Positions 60,162-64,000 of a stretch of 64,000 nt of DNA are shown piece by piece; position 1 is the first letter of the stretch; every line of letters starts with the position of its first letter. A program made the position numbers and the translations under genes. This stretch comes from Aphanomyces cochlioides (lineage: Eukaryota; Oomycota; Saprolegniomycetes; Saprolegniales; Verrucalvaceae), in NCBI GenBank assembly GCA_019828595.1, contig JAHQRK010000004.1:620001-684000 (forward strand), read 5' to 3'. The notes under the pieces are model-generated. The model was not told the DNA's origin. It did no database searches and saw only the letters and a list, made by a program, of their open reading frames with translations.

Positions 60162-60925
60162 CCCACTTTTCTCGGCGAGAAAACATGTGCGACAGAAAAT
60201 GCGACGGTCGCATGGCATTGTCGCATGTACATAGACAACAATGGATTTCAGCCAATGAAATCGTCCCAAACTCCATTTTTCAGCCAATCATCGTTGAAAA
60301 CCGACAGATTTATAACCAATCAAAATCGTTGAACCTCGACCGAGCGTAGTATGGTGGAAATTTGAACGCGAGCAAGGTGTCGTTTCACTTGGTCAACGCG
60401 TGCATTCGATGCACAGCGCGATGGAGGGAAGCATGTGCGTTAGAGTGTGAGAAAAAGCACGACAACATGGCGACGCCCCGCCTTTCTGGCAAAAGTTGAA
60501 CCGTGCTGATTGGAACAGCCATTTGAGTGGCGGAGAGAAATCCGACATATGCACGCAAATAAAAAAACGACGTCTGGGAGAGAAATTTCATGAAAAAATG
60601 TTTTTTTCATGTTTTTTCGACGTTTCTCCGCCCAAATTCTTCGCGGAGCATGGAAAAAAATAAAATCGGGGTGTCTGTAGTAAATGTATGGCAAATTAAT
60701 TTTTTGGATTTAAATTTTTTTAGGCAATCGGCGTTCATTGGCCAACATCGCATGCAAGCCAAGTTCTCGAATCATTTTGGAACTACCTCTTCGTTGGCGT
60801 CCTCCGCGTGCTGCGAGATCTCATCGAAGACATCGACGACGACGACAACATACCCAACGACGTATCGACAATATATAGAGCTAGTACGAACGACAGTGCC
60901 ACAGTCGCCTGGATCTTGATAGAGC
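60162..60925. other. Intergenic stretch with several CCAAT boxes
   Basis: No gene is seen. Three same-direction CCAAT boxes with flanking A/T lie at 60251-60327 (agccaatgaaat, agccaatcatc, accaatcaaaat). A T/A-rich tract at 60590-60720 precedes the cyclin gene. Confidence 0.4.
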
Positions 60926-61696
60926 ATGCAAACAACGCCAATCTCGCCAGACGGAGAAGATCGAGGCCATGCAATAGTTCAAACGCTCTCGGCGGTGCTA
61001 CAAGGCATGGTCCATGCGTCCGAATCGGTCGAACCTGGATACGCCCGACGGACAAAGTTTGAAGCGTTTCGCGCGCCGCAGATCTCGATCTTGGATTACC
61101 TCGTCCGAATCCATACGTATGCGTCGTGCAGCCCCGAATGCTTCATCCTTGCCTTGGTCTACATTGATCGACTCCATCAATTGCAAGGCTTTGTCATGAC
61201 GGAACTCAATGTACATCGCGTGATCATCACAAGCGTCGTGCTCGCCGCCAAGTTTTTCGACGACCAATACTTCAATAACGCCTACTACGCCAAAGTGGGA
61301 GGCGTCCCATGCTCCGAAATGAACGAACTCGAAGTGGAATTCCTGCTCTTGACCAACTTCAGCCTGCATGTTTCTACTGACACATATTCCCGCTACTACA
61401 ACGAACTCGCCAAGCACTACATGTTCTCCGCAAGAGGCAGCGTCGAGATCCAACATTACGTCAAGCCTGATGCGAATGGACTCCTCGTCTACGTCACGGA
61501 AGAAATCTCCCCTCCAGACCAAGACATGTGCTGCGACTTGGCGACTGCGCTGTCCTCCACAGCCAGTTCCAGCCTCAGCTCCAGCCTCGGATCAAGCTCC
61601 GGGTCCAGCTATGGCTCCAACAACTGCAAAAAGCGGTCAAGGACATCGTCAAGCCAGAAGAGGCGGAACGTCGTCCCATTAGGTGTAAATGCGTGA
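60926..61696 (+). CDS. PHO80-type (P/U-class) cyclin
   Basis: Single exon of 256 residues. The cyclin box has the PHO80/cyclin-U pattern: FRAPQISILDYLVRIHTYAS, CSPECFILALVYIDRL, LNVHRVIITSVVLAAKFFDD, YFNNAYYAKVGGVPCSEMNE and LEVEFLLLTNFSLHVSTDTY. The C-terminus is a long Ser-rich run followed by a basic nuclear-signal-like segment (KKRSRTSSSQKRR). These cyclins activate PHO85-like kinases in nutrient and phosphate signalling or in cell-cycle control. The partner cannot be told from sequence. No introns are needed. Confidence 0.92.
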   Translation: MQTTPISPDGEDRGHAIVQTLSAVLQGMVHASESVEPGYARRTKFEAFRAPQISILDYLVRIHTYASCSPECFILALVYIDRLHQLQGFVMTELNVHRVIITSVVLAAKFFDDQYFNNAYYAKVGGVPCSEMNELEVEFLLLTNFSLHVSTDTYSRYYNELAKHYMFSARGSVEIQHYVKPDANGLLVYVTEEISPPDQDMCCDLATALSSTASSSLSSSLGSSSGSSYGSNNCKKRSRTSSSQKRRNVVPLGVNA

Positions 61697-61971
61697 TAGC
61701 TTAGACAAACTCCCATGTAATAATAATAGCAAATTAGTTCTTAATGTCCTCCTCTCTATCTTTCCGAGGACCGCCCCCATGCAGCAGCTCTTGGCGGCAT
61801 CTCCGGGCGATGGCGGCGACAGCTGGCGTACAGTACTCGTTGTCCAGCTCGAGATTGTTTCGCCGCGATGCAGAGCTCGAGCAATCAGCAAATGCAAGGT
61901 TGGACAACGATATCGTTGCTTGGAGCTCTTCGCGTGATTGACAGAGGATTCATTGATGGATTTACTACTCT

Positions 61972-62884
61972 CTATGAGCGGCGACGCCAGAACGTGCCGT
62001 CCGAGACGCCCCATTGGAACTTGCGGTCGTGTTCTCGAATCATGAATGGATATTGTGTTCGCTCGACAAGCTCGAAGTGCGGCGAGAGAATGCGTTGGAT
62101 TTCAGAAAACGAGTCAACGGGGATGCCATTCGAGTTGACAGTGCCGCCGATCCAGTGTTCCTTGGGCGTGTACTCTTCAAGCCACGAATATGGACTAATG
62201 AGTGCCAAGACGCCGTTGGGTCGAACAAGAGTTGGCAAACGATCGAGGAAACGCTTTGGTTCTGGCAAACGACAGAGCAAATTCGACGCAAAGACAACGT
62301 CGAACTCGCCCAAGTGTTTGCCCAACGCACATGCATCGCCTTGTTCAAAATGGACTTTCGAGCGGTCAATGTCGTCCGCGACGCGTGCCATGCGGGTTTG
62401 CTTGATGTCGCCTTGAATCATCGCTTCATACGGTGCGGATCCCTTTTCCTTCATGACATTCGCCATGTCAATAAAGTGCTGCGAGAAATCAATGCCGATG
62501 ACCTACAAGCTCTTTCCATCAGCAACGTGTTGCGGGGAAACACCTTGCCTCGTCAAAATGGCGACTCAATTCAAACGACGAGCGGCCGACAGCACATCCG
62601 ACTTCCAATGCACGTTGACGTTGTTCGGGTTTCGTGTGGACAATCGTATCGTTGACGCAACGGGGTAAAAACTGCAACGCATCCGCGGGAGCAAACGGAT
62701 ATGGCACAACTTCGCTCGAATCCCCTACATTCGTCGTGAGAAACTGAGCATGGAAAATGCTCGTACCAAAGTGAAACTGGAGATATTCATGGGCAGCTCG
62801 TTCAGACTCATAGACCATGGAACCGCTGGCGGTCGTGCTTCGCGTTGACATCTTGCGGACAGTCGTGAGGAACGCGCGGTGCAT
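61972..62884 (-). CDS. OvoM-type 5-thiohistidine N-methyltransferase-like protein (ovothiol pathway)
   Basis: Two exons: 62884-62549 and 62502-61972. The ATG at 62884 is the first in frame; MSTRST and MVYESERAAHEYLQFHFG downstream are alternatives. The SAM-binding motif is ALEVGCAVGRSSFELSRHFD, followed across the intron by VIGIDFSQHFIDMA. The downstream signature matches the C-terminal methyltransferase domain of OvoA and stand-alone OvoM: VHFEQGDACALGKHLGEFDV, SNLLCRLPEPKRFLDRLP, ALISPYSWLEEYTPKEHW, and FMIREHDRKFQWGVSDGTFW at the end. These enzymes methylate 5-thiohistidine to give ovothiol A. The intron (62503-62548) uses a GC donor (GAG|gcaagg). No OvoA sulfoxide-synthase part is in the window. 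Confidence 0.85.
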
Positions 62885-63535
62885 CGAGCGGCGCAGATTC
62901 GCAAATGAAGATGTCAAAAGTGACCTTCCTTGGACTTCCTTGGACTGTCATTGGATCTTTTGACTGGATTAAAGTATACTTTTTATCCAATTAGACTTGT
63001 TCAAGATGGTGATCGCTCCTGACAACATGACGACGACCGAGAGAGTTATCCTCATGATGAGGACGATCAGCGTGTAGCTTTGACCATCTTCATGAAGAGA
63101 CAAGAGAAAGCGTCGCCGACCTGCCGCTTGCTGCGTGTAACCTTTTGATGTTGTTGCCGTGAAGATGGTGGGGCATGTCGAAGGAGAATGCAAAACGGAA
63201 TGGTGAGCGTGTGGTGGAAAGAGCCCATATCTCCTTGAACGTCGTCCTCAAGGCGTACTTTGCATTGAGAGGAGCGAAGTCTGTGGCCGGTTTGTGAATT
63301 TTCGGGCTGCCGGTGTGGATCTCCATGAAATCCATCCTTGGACTTGCATAGCAACTGATCTGTGAGGTACAGATGGACCGAGCGGAGAGGGGTCAGCGTG
63401 ACAGTGCGCGCGGTCAAGGTCATTCCAGACAGGCCAGGCAGCAATGGACTGTCGCTTCCATCATGATGGTGCATGAAGGCAAGTGTTTCATTCAAAACCA
63501 CTTCGCATTCGGCGACCAACTCCCCACTACGACCA
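62885..63535. other. Intergenic stretch, divergent promoters of methyltransferase and elicitin genes
   Basis: A - strand open frame at 63067-63636 overlaps the elicitin gene and has no recognisable domain. I treat it as a shadow. No supported gene is seen. Confidence 0.4.
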
Positions 63536-64000
63536 ATGTTCTTCTCGACGTTATCGATCTTAGTCGCTGCTGTGGTGGCCTTTTCCCCCGAGGATTTGAT
63601 CGCCCCGTCGTTCAACATCTTGGACAGCAACAACAAACCTTGCGACTATACGAACCTCGCGCCGACTCTGCTTCCAGTGCTGGTTGGTCTCCAGAATTGC
63701 ACTGCAGTGAGCAATTACACGTTCTTACCACCATCAGGGTTTCCCACGGCTGCTCAAATGCGTGCCTTGTGTTCGCAACCAATGTGCACCGCTGCTTTAT
63801 CGTCGCTGCAGTCGCTCAGTCTGCCCAACTGCACAGTCAACGTGAACAACCGCGCCGAGCCATTGGGCTCGATGGTCTCTGACATGGTGGCGCAGTGTAC
63901 TCCGCCCCCGCGCACCTCCAATCCTTCTTCGCTCACTTCGTTGCCTCTTACTTTGGCTCCGGGAAAGAATGCTTCGAAGCAACTCCAGCGATCCCATGCT
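63536..64000 (+). CDS. Elicitin-like secreted protein (partial at window edge)
   Basis: The ATG at 63536 gives a signal peptide (MFFSTLSILVAAVVAFS). An in-frame upstream ATG lies at 63473. The mature part shows six Cys in the elicitin pattern: PCDYTNLAPTLLPVL, GLQNCTAV, MRALCSQPMCTAALSSL, LPNCTVNV and MVAQCTPP. A Ser/Thr/Pro-rich tail begins after the sixth Cys and runs past 64000, as in ELL-type elicitins with a C-terminal wall or GPI-anchored extension. Elicitins are oomycete sterol-carrier proteins that plants recognise as microbial signatures. No intron is needed in the visible part. Confidence 0.88.
   Translation, partial: MFFSTLSILVAAVVAFSPEDLIAPSFNILDSNNKPCDYTNLAPTLLPVLVGLQNCTAVSNYTFLPPSGFPTAAQMRALCSQPMCTAALSSLQSLSLPNCTVNVNNRAEPLGSMVSDMVAQCTPPPRTSNPSSLTSLPLTLAPGKNASKQLQRSHA

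Noticed and set aside
63067..63636. 189-residue - strand frame overlapping the elicitin gene
   Set aside because: It runs antisense to the elicitin signal peptide and has no recognisable domain. The + strand has a clear six-Cys elicitin.

Overview
The window is eukaryotic, and I infer an oomycete, most likely a saprolegnialean (Aphanomyces/Saprolegnia-like). The evidence is an elicitin gene at the right edge, fusions of a seven-helix receptor to an inositol polyphosphate 5-phosphatase (a GPCR-bigram architecture known from oomycetes), dense genes on both strands, and very short GT-AG introns of about 38-60 nt. No tRNA, rRNA, CRISPR or bacterial operon structure was seen. Exon joins below were chosen by hand, from reading-frame continuity and from family or paralogue similarity.

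Layout. 0.25-2.1 kb: a mariner-like element with recognisable terminal inverted repeats (TIRs) and a frameshifted transposase. 2.48-3.15 kb: a foldback repeat with two 224-nt arms. 3.2-6.86 kb (-): TRAPPC10/Trs130. 7.0-8.7 kb (+): a coiled-coil protein, possibly KNL1-like. 8.9-11.7 kb (-): an ankyrin/B-box protein. 12.0-22.3 kb (+): a giant Cys/Asn-rich single-pass surface protein, followed at 22.9-24.3 kb by a decayed partial copy. 24.4-25.5 kb (-): proteasome assembly chaperone PSMG2.

26.6-49.0 kb: four paralogous receptor-phosphatase genes, all on the + strand. Copies A, B and C are contiguous. Copy D is separated by about 7.5 kb that holds a PIF/Harbinger element (39.1-41.5 kb) and a second, shorter mariner-like element (43.6-44.9 kb).

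49.5-64.0 kb: compact single-copy genes. In order they are CDC25 phosphatase, a BSD-domain protein, a DGCR8/Pasha-like microRNA-processing protein, an NBR1-like autophagy receptor (PB1-FW-UBA), a B3GNTL1/QTGAL-like glycosyltransferase, a membrane protein with a possible beta-adaptin-appendage C-terminus, a PHO80-type cyclin, an OvoM-like methyltransferase of the ovothiol pathway, and an elicitin running off the edge.

The strongest candidates for something little described are the DGCR8-like protein (a WW domain and two double-stranded-RNA-binding domains outside animals), the four-gene receptor-phosphatase array with copy-specific intron and coding losses, and a stand-alone ovothiol-type methyltransferase. 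Repeated promoter-proximal palindromes (TTATCCGGATAA and inverted CCAAT boxes) suggest shared regulatory sites.
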